Shown: positions 33,699-42,677 of the stretch, piece after piece
How the letters are laid out: every line of letters starts with the position of its first letter
Position numbering within the stretch: position 1 is the first letter of the stretch
Origin: Ferdinandcohnia sp036965165
Lineage (GTDB): Bacteria > Bacillota > Bacilli > Bacillales > Bacillaceae_L
Direction: 5' to 3'
Assembly (NCBI RefSeq): GCF_036965165.1
Contig: NZ_JBALOX010000070.1
Location: 26,214-90,213 of the forward strand
DNA length: 64,000 bases
Notes under the pieces: generated by a model
The model's database searches: none
What the model saw: the letters and a program-made list of their open reading frames with translations, nothing else
What the model was told of the DNA's origin: nothing
Program-made: the position numbers and the translations under genes

Positions 33699-33724
33699 TG
33701 TAACTTTTTCTCTTCTCAAACGTC
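33699..33724 (+). promoter_or_regulatory. ECF sigma (SigX/SigM-type) promoter
   Basis: TGTAAC (33699-33704), a 16-bp spacer, and CGTC (33721-33724) match the AAC...CGTC pattern of B. subtilis SigX/SigM-class promoters. The LCP gene starts 58 bp downstream; B. subtilis LCP genes are known targets of these cell-envelope sigma factors. Confidence 0.7.
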
Positions 33725-33781
33725 TAATACTTGTGTACTATTTTAATCAGCTAGTAAACTACGAAAAAGGTGTTGATAAAA

Positions 33782-34711
33782 ATGAGTCGAGTAAATCGCC
33801 ATTCGAAAAAGACGAAACGGAAATGGCCAAAAGTTGTTGGAATGATTGCTCTTGTTTTATTTTTAGCTATCGGTGGGTACGCCGTTTATTTATATCAATC
33901 TGTTGCCAGTACGGTCGGAAAAATGCATAGTGATCGTGGTCCATCAGACCTACGTACAGAGGATATTGATATTTCAAAAGCGGATCCAATTTCAATCCTG
34001 CTCATGGGTGTTGATGAGCGCTCAGGCGACAAGGGTCGTACCGATTCATTAATCATGGTTACCGTTAATCCACATACCAAATCCATGCAAATGCTAAGCA
34101 TTCCGCGTGATACACGCGTTGAAATGGTCGGCAAAGGCACTCAGGATAAAATCAACCATGCCTATGCATTTGGTGGGGTGGATATGACAATCAATTCTGT
34201 CGAGAAGTTTTTAGATGTACCAATCGACTACTACGTGAAGGTTAACATGGAAGGTCTGCAGCAAATCGTTGACGCTCTTGGCGGTGTTCAAGTGAACAGC
34301 ACATTCGCGTTCTCTCATGAGGGTATGTCATTCGGTGAAGGTCCACAAACCTTAAACGGAAAACAAGCCCTAAGTTATGCGCGGATGCGATATGACGATC
34401 CTCGTGGTGACTTCGGTCGACAGGATCGCCAAAAGCAGGTTATCCAAGGGATTATTGATAAAGGGGCAAGCTTCACGTCTGTCACAAAAGTTGACGATAT
34501 CCTTGGTGCGCTTGGTACGAACGTAACAACTGATATTTCCTTTGATGAAATGAAAACTATCCAATCGAATTATAAGGATGCTCGTCATAACATTGAGCAA
34601 TTCAGCATTAATGGTGTTGGTCAAACCCTTGACGCATGGTACTGGATCGTCTCTGAAGAAGAACGCCAAGCCGTCTCAACACGTTTGAAACAGCATTTAG
34701 AAATTAAATAA
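33782..34711 (+). CDS. LytR-CpsA-Psr (LCP) family cell-wall polymer ligase
   Basis: Attaches teichoic acid or other anionic polymers to peptidoglycan at the outer membrane face. 309 residues from ATG 33782 with AAAGGTG nine bases upstream. Cytoplasmic basic N-terminus, one membrane helix (about 20-42), then the LCP domain: ILLMGVDERSGDKGRTDSLI (Asp/Arg of the phosphate site), LSIPRDTRVEM, QDKINHAYAFGG and LSYARMRYDDPRGDFGRQDR. Similar to TagU/TagT. Controlled by the upstream ECF-type promoter (inferred). Confidence 0.95.
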   Translation: MSRVNRHSKKTKRKWPKVVGMIALVLFLAIGGYAVYLYQSVASTVGKMHSDRGPSDLRTEDIDISKADPISILLMGVDERSGDKGRTDSLIMVTVNPHTKSMQMLSIPRDTRVEMVGKGTQDKINHAYAFGGVDMTINSVEKFLDVPIDYYVKVNMEGLQQIVDALGGVQVNSTFAFSHEGMSFGEGPQTLNGKQALSYARMRYDDPRGDFGRQDRQKQVIQGIIDKGASFTSVTKVDDILGALGTNVTTDISFDEMKTIQSNYKDARHNIEQFSINGVGQTLDAWYWIVSEEERQAVSTRLKQHLEIK

Positions 34712-34717
34712 TTTATG

Positions 34718-34750
34718 AAAGCAACCGGCAAGTGACCGGTTGCTTTTTTT
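34718..34750 (+). terminator. Terminator of the LCP gene
   Basis: GCAACCGG/CCGGTTGC stem followed by seven T. Confidence 0.95.
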
Positions 34751-34823
34751 ACCCCATTACATGTTTCCCTCCTTTTTCCACATACTACAAATGGACATGC
34801 TTGTTGTTCTAAAGGAGGTTCTC

Positions 34824-35276
34824 ATGATAAAAATTAAAACTTTACTTAGTATAGCGTTATTTTTTATTTCTATTTCGCCGATTAGTGCTGCGGAGAAATC
34901 GCCTTTTTTTGGTGTGAGTGCGGCGGTGTCCAAGGTGGAAGATGGTACATTTGAGGTAAAAACGAAAGGCGCCGAGGAAAATGAAGGATTTGTTTTTTCG
35001 CCTAAAGGGGTTAAGGGCGGAGAAACAATCTTATTCCAGGTTCAAGTGAAGGGTGAGGCTGCCGTCTATTTGCTGATCGACGAGACGGATGCCCGCGGAA
35101 CATTTTTAGCTGAAAACGTGTCACCGGTGATTGGCTTGCATGACCCGTGGCGAACGATTCAGCTTGAGGTTGAACTTCAGGATACAACATCTCAAATCGA
35201 TGCAATGGTGCTTACAAATAGGCAAGAGAAAACCACATTCATGTTTCGCAATGTTAAAATAAGTGTAAAAGAGTAA
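34824..35276 (+). CDS. Secreted protein of unknown function
   Basis: 150 residues from ATG 34824 behind AAAGGAGG. A Sec signal peptide (KIKTLLSIALFFISISPISAA, cleavage near AAEK) leads to a beta-rich domain with FSPKGVKGGETILFQVQV and HDPWRTIQLEVEL, reminiscent of carbohydrate-binding-module beta-sandwiches. No catalytic motif. It follows the LCP gene, but a terminator separates them. Function not assigned. Confidence 0.75.
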   Translation: MIKIKTLLSIALFFISISPISAAEKSPFFGVSAAVSKVEDGTFEVKTKGAEENEGFVFSPKGVKGGETILFQVQVKGEAAVYLLIDETDARGTFLAENVSPVIGLHDPWRTIQLEVELQDTTSQIDAMVLTNRQEKTTFMFRNVKISVKE

Positions 35277-35331
35277 AGGGTGCCGGCCGCTGAGCATCCT
35301 TTTTCTAAAATGGGTAAATGACCTACCTCAT

Positions 35332-35363
35332 AAAAAAAGACTTGAGATCATCTCCCAAGTCTT
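35332..35363 (-). terminator. Terminator of the small membrane-protein gene
   Basis: Minus-strand AGACTTG/CAAGTCT stem with GAGAT/ATCTC extension, followed by seven T. Confidence 0.85.
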
Positions 35364-35511
35364 ACTCTACCATTTTTGAAATTTTATCTAGCTTTTCTTC
35401 CATCCGTTTGACACGCTTTGAAAAACGCACTACATAGACGAGAACCGCAACTAAACTAAGTGGAACGAGAAGTGTTAATAATTGAAAAAGAATGTCTCCG
35501 ATATTTACCAC
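35362..35511 (-). CDS. Small membrane protein (49 aa)
   Basis: Starts at GTG 35511 behind GAGGGG. The sequence begins MVNIGDILFQLLTLLVPLSL, one membrane helix, then a basic-acidic helical tail (RFSKRVKRMEEKLDKISKM) suited to a short coiled coil. A clear terminator follows, which supports a real gene. Function unknown. Confidence 0.65.
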   Translation of the reverse strand: MVNIGDILFQLLTLLVPLSLVAVLVYVVRFSKRVKRMEEKLDKISKMVE

Positions 35512-35569
35512 GCGGGGTTTCCCCTCTCTTTTTTCCTATAATATAGCACTGAACACGCCACTTTCCCAC

Positions 35570-37249
35570 TTATTTCAGCTTAAATTGCTGAATGAGGGTG
35601 TTCAGTTCGCCGGCATTTTCTTCGAGTTGTTTCGCGCTTTTTGAAACTTCTTCCATCGAACTGCTAGATTGCTGAGCAGTTGCGGATACTTCTTCGACGC
35701 CTGCTGCGGATTCTTCTGCCACAGCTGCGATTCCTTCGATAGCTCCACTGATCTCTCTGGTGTCATCAAGCACTCCGTAAAGGGATCCGGACATTGCCTC
35801 GATTTGGGTGCCAATATCGTCAATTTTCTGCTTTAACTCATTAAATGTTTTACCAGTTGTTTGGATTTGCGCAGTACCTTCTTCAACAGATTGGTAACCG
35901 TCATCCAAGGACTGAACGACTTGCTTTGATTCATGTTGAATATCTTTTACAATTAAGGTAATTTCAGCGACAGATTTTCCAACCTGTTCAGCGAGCTTGC
36001 GAACCTCATCCGCAACAACGGCGAAGCCTTTCCCATGTTCACCGGCTCTTGCTGCCTCAATTGCTGCGTTTAACGCTAAAAGATTCGTTTGTCCCGCAAT
36101 TTCTTGAATCACATTCACAAGCTTCGTAATTTCATTCGTTTTGTTGTCCAGCCCAACCACCATCTTGTTAGACTGTTTCATTTTTTCATGGATGCTGTTC
36201 ATCTGATGAATCGATGCTTCCATATAGGCATTGCCATCGTTTGTCAGTGTTAGCATACCTTGAGACTGGTCCTTAATGTCGTCACCCTTAACCGCAACTT
36301 GCATAATTTCCTGCGAGAAATTGGACATTTTTTCAATTAAAATGGTAGATGAAGTTGCCTGTTCTTCTGCACCACGTGAGAGTTCTTCCATCGTGACGGC
36401 GATTTGCTGACTACCAGCCATGACCTCATCCGCATACTGGGTCAATTCCTCACTTTGACCAGTCACATTGTCGGAAACGACAGCCATTTGCTTGACCATG
36501 CCTCTTAAGTTTTCGTTCATATCATTGACCGCTGTTACGAGTTGACCAATTTCATCCTTCAGCTTTGTTTTAATAGGTTCAGCTTGAAGCTCTCCATTCG
36601 AAATTGCTTTCATACGACTTGCCACATTTTTCACAGGTCTTGCAATCACTTCAGAAGAATAAATCGAAATAATCATTCCTAAAATAATCGCAATTGCTGC
36701 CACCGCAAGCCCAACGAGGTTTGCTCTCTCACCGAAGTTCACAACGTGCTCACCGGTTGATACCATTTGTCGTTCGCGATCATGTGATAGCTTTTCGACT
36801 TGGTCCATCAAGCTCCTCGCTGCCGGCTGGATGTGGGTCTGGAGATTATGCTTCGCAATCTCAGTTTCACCGCTTTCATAAGGGATAAACACATAATTAT
36901 TGATCATGTCACGCCATTGTTTTATCTCGCGCAAAAGACCTTCAACCTCTTTTATCTTCCTCTCACTTAACTTACGCTGCGTTACATCAAACTCCACCGA
37001 ATAAATGTTGTATTCATCTTTATAGGAAGTTTCTCCGTACAGCACAAACCCTCGAGCTAGCGCAATGCTCTGTGAAATATTGTATTTTAAACTATCATAT
37101 TCTAGTAAAACAGAGAGTTCCTCGGACACCATGTCTTCCGTCTGGTTATTCATATTAGACACTGACACATAATTATAGGTCGCTAAGCCTATACAAAGGA
37201 TGATAATGGTAAAAAAGCTGACAAATAATCTTGTGCGTATACTTTTCAT
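35570..37249 (-). CDS. Methyl-accepting chemotaxis protein
   Basis: 559 residues from ATG 37249 (AAAGGGG eight bases upstream). Membrane helix at about 8-28, an extracytoplasmic four-helix-bundle sensor (about 30-180), second helix near 183-205 (VGLAVAAIAIILGMIISIYS), HAMP domain, then a long helical signalling domain with hairpin tip IAGQTNLLALNAAIEAARAG and EHGKGFAVVADEVRKLAEQV. Complete, with an intact C-terminus lacking a CheR-docking pentapeptide. Ligand unknown. Confidence 0.95.
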   Translation of the reverse strand: MKSIRTRLFVSFFTIIILCIGLATYNYVSVSNMNNQTEDMVSEELSVLLEYDSLKYNISQSIALARGFVLYGETSYKDEYNIYSVEFDVTQRKLSERKIKEVEGLLREIKQWRDMINNYVFIPYESGETEIAKHNLQTHIQPAARSLMDQVEKLSHDRERQMVSTGEHVVNFGERANLVGLAVAAIAIILGMIISIYSSEVIARPVKNVASRMKAISNGELQAEPIKTKLKDEIGQLVTAVNDMNENLRGMVKQMAVVSDNVTGQSEELTQYADEVMAGSQQIAVTMEELSRGAEEQATSSTILIEKMSNFSQEIMQVAVKGDDIKDQSQGMLTLTNDGNAYMEASIHQMNSIHEKMKQSNKMVVGLDNKTNEITKLVNVIQEIAGQTNLLALNAAIEAARAGEHGKGFAVVADEVRKLAEQVGKSVAEITLIVKDIQHESKQVVQSLDDGYQSVEEGTAQIQTTGKTFNELKQKIDDIGTQIEAMSGSLYGVLDDTREISGAIEGIAAVAEESAAGVEEVSATAQQSSSSMEEVSKSAKQLEENAGELNTLIQQFKLK

Positions 37250-37391
37250 CAATAGTACCCCTTTCTTGTTGAATATTGAAAAAAATCAGGCAAAAAAATA
37301 AGCCAATTCTCCTAGAATGGCCAAATGCTTTTCTACCTATTAGTATATAAGTTTTTAAACATTTCAACAATACTCGACATCACCGTTTCCA

Positions 37392-37481
37392 TTACTTTTT
37401 TACTACTAAATCTAGCAATAATTTAAAAAATTCTTCCCTATTCGCCGGTAACACCTCTGGTAACTCAACACTTGCTTTCAT
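37392..37481 (-). CDS. Possible small protein (29 aa)
   Basis: ATG 37481 with GGAGGG eight bases upstream. The peptide begins MKASVELPEVLPANREEFF and ends LVVKK. Supported only by the strong ribosome binding site and the codon pattern; no known family. Confidence 0.45.
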   Translation of the reverse strand: MKASVELPEVLPANREEFFKLLLDLVVKK

Positions 37482-37603
37482 CCTAGAATCCCTCCATTTG
37501 TAAACGTTCTATTACTAGTAATCTAGTATTGCCAGATTTTTGATAGATATACATTTTTAATAGAAAAAGATTTAGTGAGGGCGGTCTAAAAAGAGGAAGA
37601 AAC

Positions 37604-37630
37604 CAAAAAAGCCAACCCAGGGGTTGACTT
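37604..37630 (-). terminator. Terminator of the Gfo/Idh gene
   Basis: AGTCAACCC/GGGTTGGCT stem followed by six T on the minus strand. Confidence 0.85.
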
Positions 37631-38601
37631 TAATTTCGTGCAGACCTAAGGGCCTGTTCAATTACACGCATATTTTTCAATGTTTCTTCTACGCTGTACA
37701 CCGGCTGTTTACCTGAGAGAACACATTCCGCAAAATGCTCAACCTGAAGCTTGTACTGGTCACCTTGAATCGTATCTTCGCGCTGTCCAGCTTCTGCATT
37801 TACAACAAGTACACCATTTCCACCTTCATTGTCCGGACGGAAAGCATGCTTCGCAAGAATAGATCCCTTTGTACCAACAACCTCATAGGCAGCCTTAAAT
37901 GGTTGCTCAAAGCTTACATCAAAATTCGCGATTACGCCACTTTCAAACTTCAATGTACCCGCTGCAGTAATATCGACATCATGAGTCGGATGAAGATTCG
38001 CTGACGCTTTCACCTCAACTGGCTCTTCTCCTGTAATTAAGCGGCTTGCATGGATGCAGTAGCAGCCCACATCGTAAAGCACACCGCCGCCAAGGTCCTT
38101 TTGCATTTTAATGCTTCCAGAATTTAAATCATGAACGAAGGAGAACGTCGAACGGATTAGCTTCACATCACCGATTTCACCAGCCGCAATGATTTCCTTC
38201 ACGCGGTTATGCTGAGGATGGAATTGATACATAAAGCCTTCCATAAAGATCACATTATTCTCTTTAAAAGCTGCCGCCATTTCTTCAACGTCTTGTGATG
38301 TTAAAGCAGCTGGCTTTTCACAAAGCACATGCTTGCCGTGCTTCGCTGCTTCAATTGCCCATTGTTTATGTAGCTGATTTGGAAGTGGAATGTACACGGC
38401 ATCAATTTCCGGGTCATTCAATAAATCCGTGTAGGATTCATAATGCTTTGGAATGCCCAGTTCTGCAGCAAAATCCTTCGCCTTCCCGCTTTCACTTGCA
38501 ACAGCCACGACCTCCGCATTATGCGCGCGTTCCATCGCTGGAATCAATGTATTTCTCGCAATTTTCGCTGTAGATAAAACACCAAAACGTACTTTTGTCA
38601 T
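37630..38601 (-). CDS. Gfo/Idh/MocA family NAD(P)-dependent oxidoreductase
   Basis: 323 residues. Rossmann N-terminus (FGVLSTAKIARNTLIPAM) and the catalytic Lys motif CEKPAALTSQDVEEM. The second half carries the alpha/beta domain with DLGGGVLYDVGCYCIHASRL, typical of dehydrogenases for sugars or trans-dihydrodiols. ATG 38601 follows AGGAGG. Monocistronic between terminators. Substrate unknown. Confidence 0.92.
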   Translation of the reverse strand: MTKVRFGVLSTAKIARNTLIPAMERAHNAEVVAVASESGKAKDFAAELGIPKHYESYTDLLNDPEIDAVYIPLPNQLHKQWAIEAAKHGKHVLCEKPAALTSQDVEEMAAAFKENNVIFMEGFMYQFHPQHNRVKEIIAAGEIGDVKLIRSTFSFVHDLNSGSIKMQKDLGGGVLYDVGCYCIHASRLITGEEPVEVKASANLHPTHDVDITAAGTLKFESGVIANFDVSFEQPFKAAYEVVGTKGSILAKHAFRPDNEGGNGVLVVNAEAGQREDTIQGDQYKLQVEHFAECVLSGKQPVYSVEETLKNMRVIEQALRSARN

Positions 38602-38723
38602 TGGAGTTCCTCCTATTTGTTCAGATACTCAACAAATCTATATTCTCATATTTTTACAAATTTTGAAAGGGTTTTAGTTTGTGAGTTTTGTGAGTTAATT
38701 AGGTGAGGAGATCTCAAATATAG

Positions 38724-38753
38724 AAAAAACGAACCTGGCTACCGCCAGGTCCG
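38724..38753 (-). terminator. Terminator of the subtilase gene
   Basis: CGGACCTGGC/GCCAGGTTCG stem followed by TTTTTT on the minus strand. Confidence 0.9.
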
Positions 38754-38767
38754 CTCCCTTCAACAGA

Positions 38768-40192
38768 TTATTTTAACGCATCGTATGCATCCAAATGTCC
38801 GTTACCGAAAAACTGTTTGTCACTGCCTTTTACAGGGTCAACTGCGTTTTTATAAAGAAGATCTTGAAGCTTAGCTGGTGACATTTTACCATACTTATTA
38901 ATAAGTAATGCAGCAACCCCGGAAACCTTTGGCGTTGCCATAGAGGTTCCAATTGACCAATACCAGCCACCATCATCACTTGCACTTAAATTGAATTCAC
39001 TTTCAAACATTCGTTTCGCAATGTATTCACCAAATCTGCCTTCAGCCGCATATTGATCATACAGCCTTGCATCTCCACCTACTGCTGCAATGTCAATAAA
39101 GCCTGGGCCGTAATTCGAGTAGTTTGCAAGTACATCATTTGGACCAGTTGCAGATACAGTTACAACACCTGGAATAGTACCAGGAACCTCAAAGCCAGCC
39201 CCAACAAAATATAATCCATCTTCTGCATATTCTGCATTCATATAATCCATTACTTGTTTCTTATTCGTCGCATTGAGTGCTTCATTTCCAGCTGCCACAA
39301 CAACGAGTGCACCCTTATTTGTAACATATTCAACTGCACGCTTGTATGCTTTAAAATCGGCAACATCATTACCTAGGTTTTCCTTCTTACCAGTTACCGG
39401 GTCTACATAAAAAATTTGACCCAATACGTCGAAACCACCTAAGCTCATTGAAATGACGTCTACACCATCATTTGCTGCTGCAATCATCGCATCATAAATC
39501 CATGCTGATTCAGCAGAGCCAGTACCGAATACACGATACGCACGGACGCCCGTGTCTGGTGCTACTCCTAGCATTGCTCCGTTACCTGCAATTGAACCTG
39601 CCACATGGCTTCCATGTCCATGGCGATCATCAAATGCATTTGGATTTCCTGTTTCAGCAGGCTCCGTTCCTTGGAAACCACCAGCTGGAACAAAGTTTTT
39701 AGATCCAGGTAAAAGGTTTTTCACTAAGTCACGATGATCACGGTCGATACCAGTATCAATGATTCCGACAACTACATCATGTGAACCCGTTCCTAATTTA
39801 TAGCTTTCACCATTATTCGTGATACGCTGAATATCCCATTGTAAACTCCACAAAGCTGCATTAGCAGGATTTACATTGTCAGCTTTTATTTGTTTTGATT
39901 CCGGAAGATTCCAGGAAATCGACGGATTTGTCGCACTCACCCCTGCGATTCCCTTTAGCTTTGAAAATGAAGCAGTTGAAGCTTTTACTTGTGCGAAACC
40001 AATTTCAGGAACTTCGTAAACAACTTCTCCACCTAACTTACCTACCTCCTTGGCAAAGTTGGCGGGAATACTGTTTTTATTGAACAGGACAGAATAGTAC
40101 TCCGTCTGACTAGTTTTACCCGCTGCAGAAACAGACGGTAAGAAGCACAGTAATAAAGCCACACTTAGTAAGACTGAAAAAACCTTTTTCAT
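38768..40192 (-). CDS. Secreted subtilisin-family (S8) serine protease
   Basis: 474 residues from ATG 40192. Sec signal peptide (VFSVLLSVALLLCFLPSVSA), an I9-like propeptide (about 27-110), then the S8 catalytic domain. The catalytic triad is Asp in GIIDTGIDRDH, His in RHGHGSHVAG and Ser in GTSMATPKVSG; the oxyanion Asn is in VVVAAGNEAL. Exported, probably for extracellular protein degradation. An insertion of about 30 residues lies near the substrate region (SEFNLSASDDGG). Confidence 0.94.
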   Translation of the reverse strand: MKKVFSVLLSVALLLCFLPSVSAAGKTSQTEYYSVLFNKNSIPANFAKEVGKLGGEVVYEVPEIGFAQVKASTASFSKLKGIAGVSATNPSISWNLPESKQIKADNVNPANAALWSLQWDIQRITNNGESYKLGTGSHDVVVGIIDTGIDRDHRDLVKNLLPGSKNFVPAGGFQGTEPAETGNPNAFDDRHGHGSHVAGSIAGNGAMLGVAPDTGVRAYRVFGTGSAESAWIYDAMIAAANDGVDVISMSLGGFDVLGQIFYVDPVTGKKENLGNDVADFKAYKRAVEYVTNKGALVVVAAGNEALNATNKKQVMDYMNAEYAEDGLYFVGAGFEVPGTIPGVVTVSATGPNDVLANYSNYGPGFIDIAAVGGDARLYDQYAAEGRFGEYIAKRMFESEFNLSASDDGGWYWSIGTSMATPKVSGVAALLINKYGKMSPAKLQDLLYKNAVDPVKGSDKQFFGNGHLDAYDALK

Positions 40193-40360
40193 AAGACTCC
40201 CCCTCATAAATGTTGTTTGGATATAACCACACTAGATATGGATACTCCCACACACATATATTTAGACGAATCTTTTTCCAATCCTGTAACTTTCGTTCAT
40301 CAAATATTTACATAAACCACCCGAAGGCAGTCGAATTGTCAGGGGTTATGTTGCATAAAT

Positions 40361-40390
40361 AAAAAAAGTCAGAGTTCTCCCTCTGACTTC
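40361..40390 (-). terminator. Terminator of the 42-aa gene
   Basis: AAGTCAGAG/CTCTGACTT followed by seven T on the minus strand. Confidence 0.9.
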
Positions 40391-40409
40391 GGTTTGCGGT
40401 ATGTTGTTC

Positions 40410-40538
40410 TTAAGCGGATTGACACTCTTTTAATCTACCAATAAGGTCCTGCATGACCTCTTCTGTTGTAATAGAAGACGTGTCTTCTACCTTTTTCTGG
40501 ATGTCAATCATTATTTTTAAAAGTTGCTCGGCACTCAT
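40410..40538 (-). CDS. Small helical protein (42 aa)
   Basis: ATG 40538 with a moderate GGTAGG site. Begins MSAEQLLKIMIDIQKKVEDT and ends KECQSA; amphipathic, no membrane helix. The strong terminator directly downstream argues that it is transcribed. Unknown function. Confidence 0.6.
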   Translation of the reverse strand: MSAEQLLKIMIDIQKKVEDTSSITTEEVMQDLIGRLKECQSA

Positions 40539-40629
40539 ACTTTTTACCTACCAATCATATTTTCCAATTAAAAACCATTTTACACTATCCAACAAATTTT
40601 TCAAAGGAAAATTGTGACAAAATTACGAC

Positions 40630-40658
40630 AAAACCCCCAACAATTTTGTTAGGGGTTG
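40630..40658 (-). terminator. Terminator of the secreted 121-aa gene
   Basis: AACCCCTAACA/TGTTGGGGGTTTT stem on the minus strand. Confidence 0.85.
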
Positions 40659-40667
40659 AAAATACGT

Positions 40668-41033
40668 TTATCCCATTGGTTCTCCTTGAAATCCTGCAAA
40701 CTTTCCATTCGTAAAGCCCGCATACTTCACATCCCCATTTTTATGTACAAATGGAACTGCGACGATTGTAAGAATTTCTCCTTCAAACGACATTGCGACT
40801 GCCATCACCTGATCGGCTCCAGCAAAATCGTAGCCGTCTTTACCTAAGTCGGATTTCACCTTTGAAAACTCAGCAAGCTTCAATGTGTTCGCAACAGCCT
40901 TGTTTCGTTCTGCTCCTTGTAAATAGGTGACACCACATTCGCAATCATCCTCATGTGCAAAAGCGGTATTCCCGGGCAGGCCCAGCATCAACAATACAAG
41001 TAAACTACCTAAAACTTTAACCATTTTCTTCAT
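40668..41033 (-). CDS. Small secreted protein of unknown function
   Basis: 121 residues with a Sec signal peptide (about 1-26, ending TAFA). The mature part has a Cys pair (DDCECGV), a helical segment and a C-terminal portion rich in aromatic and Gly residues (KYAGFTNGKFAGFQ). ATG 41033 follows GGGAGG. No family recognised; a secreted antimicrobial-type or envelope protein are both possible. Confidence 0.75.
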   Translation of the reverse strand: MKKMVKVLGSLLVLLMLGLPGNTAFAHEDDCECGVTYLQGAERNKAVANTLKLAEFSKVKSDLGKDGYDFAGADQVMAVAMSFEGEILTIVAVPFVHKNGDVKYAGFTNGKFAGFQGEPMG

Positions 41034-41230
41034 TCCAAATCCTCCCTTTTCGTAGCTTCATTTTTACAAATTACACAGGAATCCGACAAACACCTTTATT
41101 TTCTGTAAAAATGAGTCGAAGGTCGGAATGGAAATCCAGTTATAGTCCTTTAGACCTTATCGTTTCTAAAAATTATCTAGTCACAGGAACCTTTTAGAAT
41201 GGAGTACCACCTGGCCCAATATTCAGATAC

Positions 41231-41908
41231 CTACTGTCCCTTTGATATACTTTTTCCAACGCTGTCAATCATATCTTCAAAATGTTCGTTTAACATTTTT
41301 TCAACTTGCTTTCTATCTTTTGAACGTAAACACTGTACAATTTCACGATGCTGATTCAATAAAGGGTCTATCTCGTGCTCGTTGGTCAGAAATCTTTTTT
41401 CCGTTGCTACCAATAACGCTGCATACACAATTTGCCTGATGCTATTCCAAAGGTGAAAAATTCTTTCATGACCCGTATCAACGATCATCGTTTCATGAAA
41501 GTGTAAATCGTAATAGGAAAACTCCTCGAAATTTCTGTACTTGGCTGCCAATTCCATTTTATCAATGATGACACTAAGCTTCTCAACAGTTGTTTCACAG
41601 TTATCTGCTAAAAGTTTTTTTATCGCAAAGTTTTCAATTAATATCCGTACATCATATAGCTCACTCATACTTTTTGGGGATAAACTTTGAACGATTGCCC
41701 CCATTCTCTCAAGCTGAATTAAACCTTCATGCTGCAATATTTTTAATGCTTCCCTTACCGGTGAGCGACTTGTACCATATTTAGAAGCGACTTGATTTTC
41801 TGTCAAGGTTTCTCCGTTTTCAATTGTACCTTTAATGATTTGCAAGCGAAGATCATATGCTATTTTTTCTCCTAATGAAGCACCTTGTAATTCCGTTACA
41901 AGATCCAC
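41231..41908 (-). CDS. GntR family regulator, FadR/FCD subgroup
   Basis: 225 residues from GTG 41908 behind GGGGG. The N-terminal winged HTH (ENQVASKYGTSRSPVREALK) is followed by an FCD ligand domain with metal-binding residues (Asp-Leu-His-Phe-His in YYDLHFHETM, and a later His in NQHREIVQCL). Such regulators respond to small organic acids or sugar acids. It lies downstream of yhcH, which carries a GntR-like operator, so that gene is the likely target. Confidence 0.9.
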   Translation of the reverse strand: MDLVTELQGASLGEKIAYDLRLQIIKGTIENGETLTENQVASKYGTSRSPVREALKILQHEGLIQLERMGAIVQSLSPKSMSELYDVRILIENFAIKKLLADNCETTVEKLSVIIDKMELAAKYRNFEEFSYYDLHFHETMIVDTGHERIFHLWNSIRQIVYAALLVATEKRFLTNEHEIDPLLNQHREIVQCLRSKDRKQVEKMLNEHFEDMIDSVGKSISKGQ

Positions 41909-42018
41909 AATAACCCCCAACCTTTCAGTTATTCATTCTATTTTTAGAGTAATGGAAAATTATAGTTTTTGGCAAGAGGGTTCATTTACCATTTCCACGT
42001 TTCTCTCAAGTTCCATCG

Positions 42019-42474
42019 TTATTCATTCCATAATACTTTTACAACAGCCTTTTTTACTGGCTGAGGATTGCTTTTGTACATACCTGGCATATGAGCATCC
42101 TCTGGTGTAAAAAGAGCAAACATTCCTTCCTTCACGAGAACAGAGTCCTCTGCCTCAGTCTCCAAGAAATAAAGGTCTCTTTCCTTATGCTCCTCTACTA
42201 TCCTCGTATTCTCTACATTTGTATAACCCATCTTTTCCTCACCACGAATGATGTATTGCACATCCGCATAACGGGAATGGCATTCGAAGCGAGCTTCTTC
42301 GCTACTTTTTGTTTCATATTCATGAATTTGTAGAATAACCCTATCTCCATCAATTTCGTACTCACCAACAGAAAGTTCAGCGAGATTATGTTCGCGGAAA
42401 TAGTCGAGTGCTATTTTCAAACGTGGTCGCACTCCTTCGTACAAATGAGCATTTGATAATTTATCAATAATCAC
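42019..42474 (-). CDS. YhcH/YjgK/YiaL family protein
   Basis: 151 residues, cupin-like fold of the family formerly annotated as beta-galactosidase beta subunit; members act on sugar anomers in sialic-acid and other sugar operons. Conserved blocks: FECHSRYADVQYIIRGEEKM and GMFALFTPEDAHMPGMY, with metal-binding His/Glu residues. GTG 42474 follows GGAGG. Probably cotranscribed with the GntR regulator. Confidence 0.9.
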   Translation of the reverse strand: MIIDKLSNAHLYEGVRPRLKIALDYFREHNLAELSVGEYEIDGDRVILQIHEYETKSSEEARFECHSRYADVQYIIRGEEKMGYTNVENTRIVEEHKERDLYFLETEAEDSVLVKEGMFALFTPEDAHMPGMYKSNPQPVKKAVVKVLWNE

Positions 42475-42564
42475 ATTTATTCCTCCAATTCGTAACGTTC
42501 ACAATTCAAGTAAGCCCTTTCATTACTGATTAAAAATTTTTAATCTGCAAAAACCTTACTTGAA

Positions 42565-42576
42565 CCTGTATACAAG
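42565..42576. promoter_or_regulatory. GntR-type operator candidate
   Basis: CCTGTATACAAG is a palindrome with the TTGTATACAA-like core bound by several FadR-subgroup regulators. It lies 91 bp upstream of yhcH. Confidence 0.4.
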
Positions 42577-42613
42577 TATGCTAACACAGAATTATCACAT
42601 GTTACAATCCATT

Positions 42614-42663
42614 NNNNNNNNNNNNNNNNNNNNNNNNNNNNNNNNNNNNNNNNNNNNNNNNNN
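42614..42663. other. Assembly gap (50 N)
   Basis: Gap between yhcH and the SEC-C protein gene. Confidence 1.
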
Positions 42664-42677
42664 CAAATGAGTTGTTT

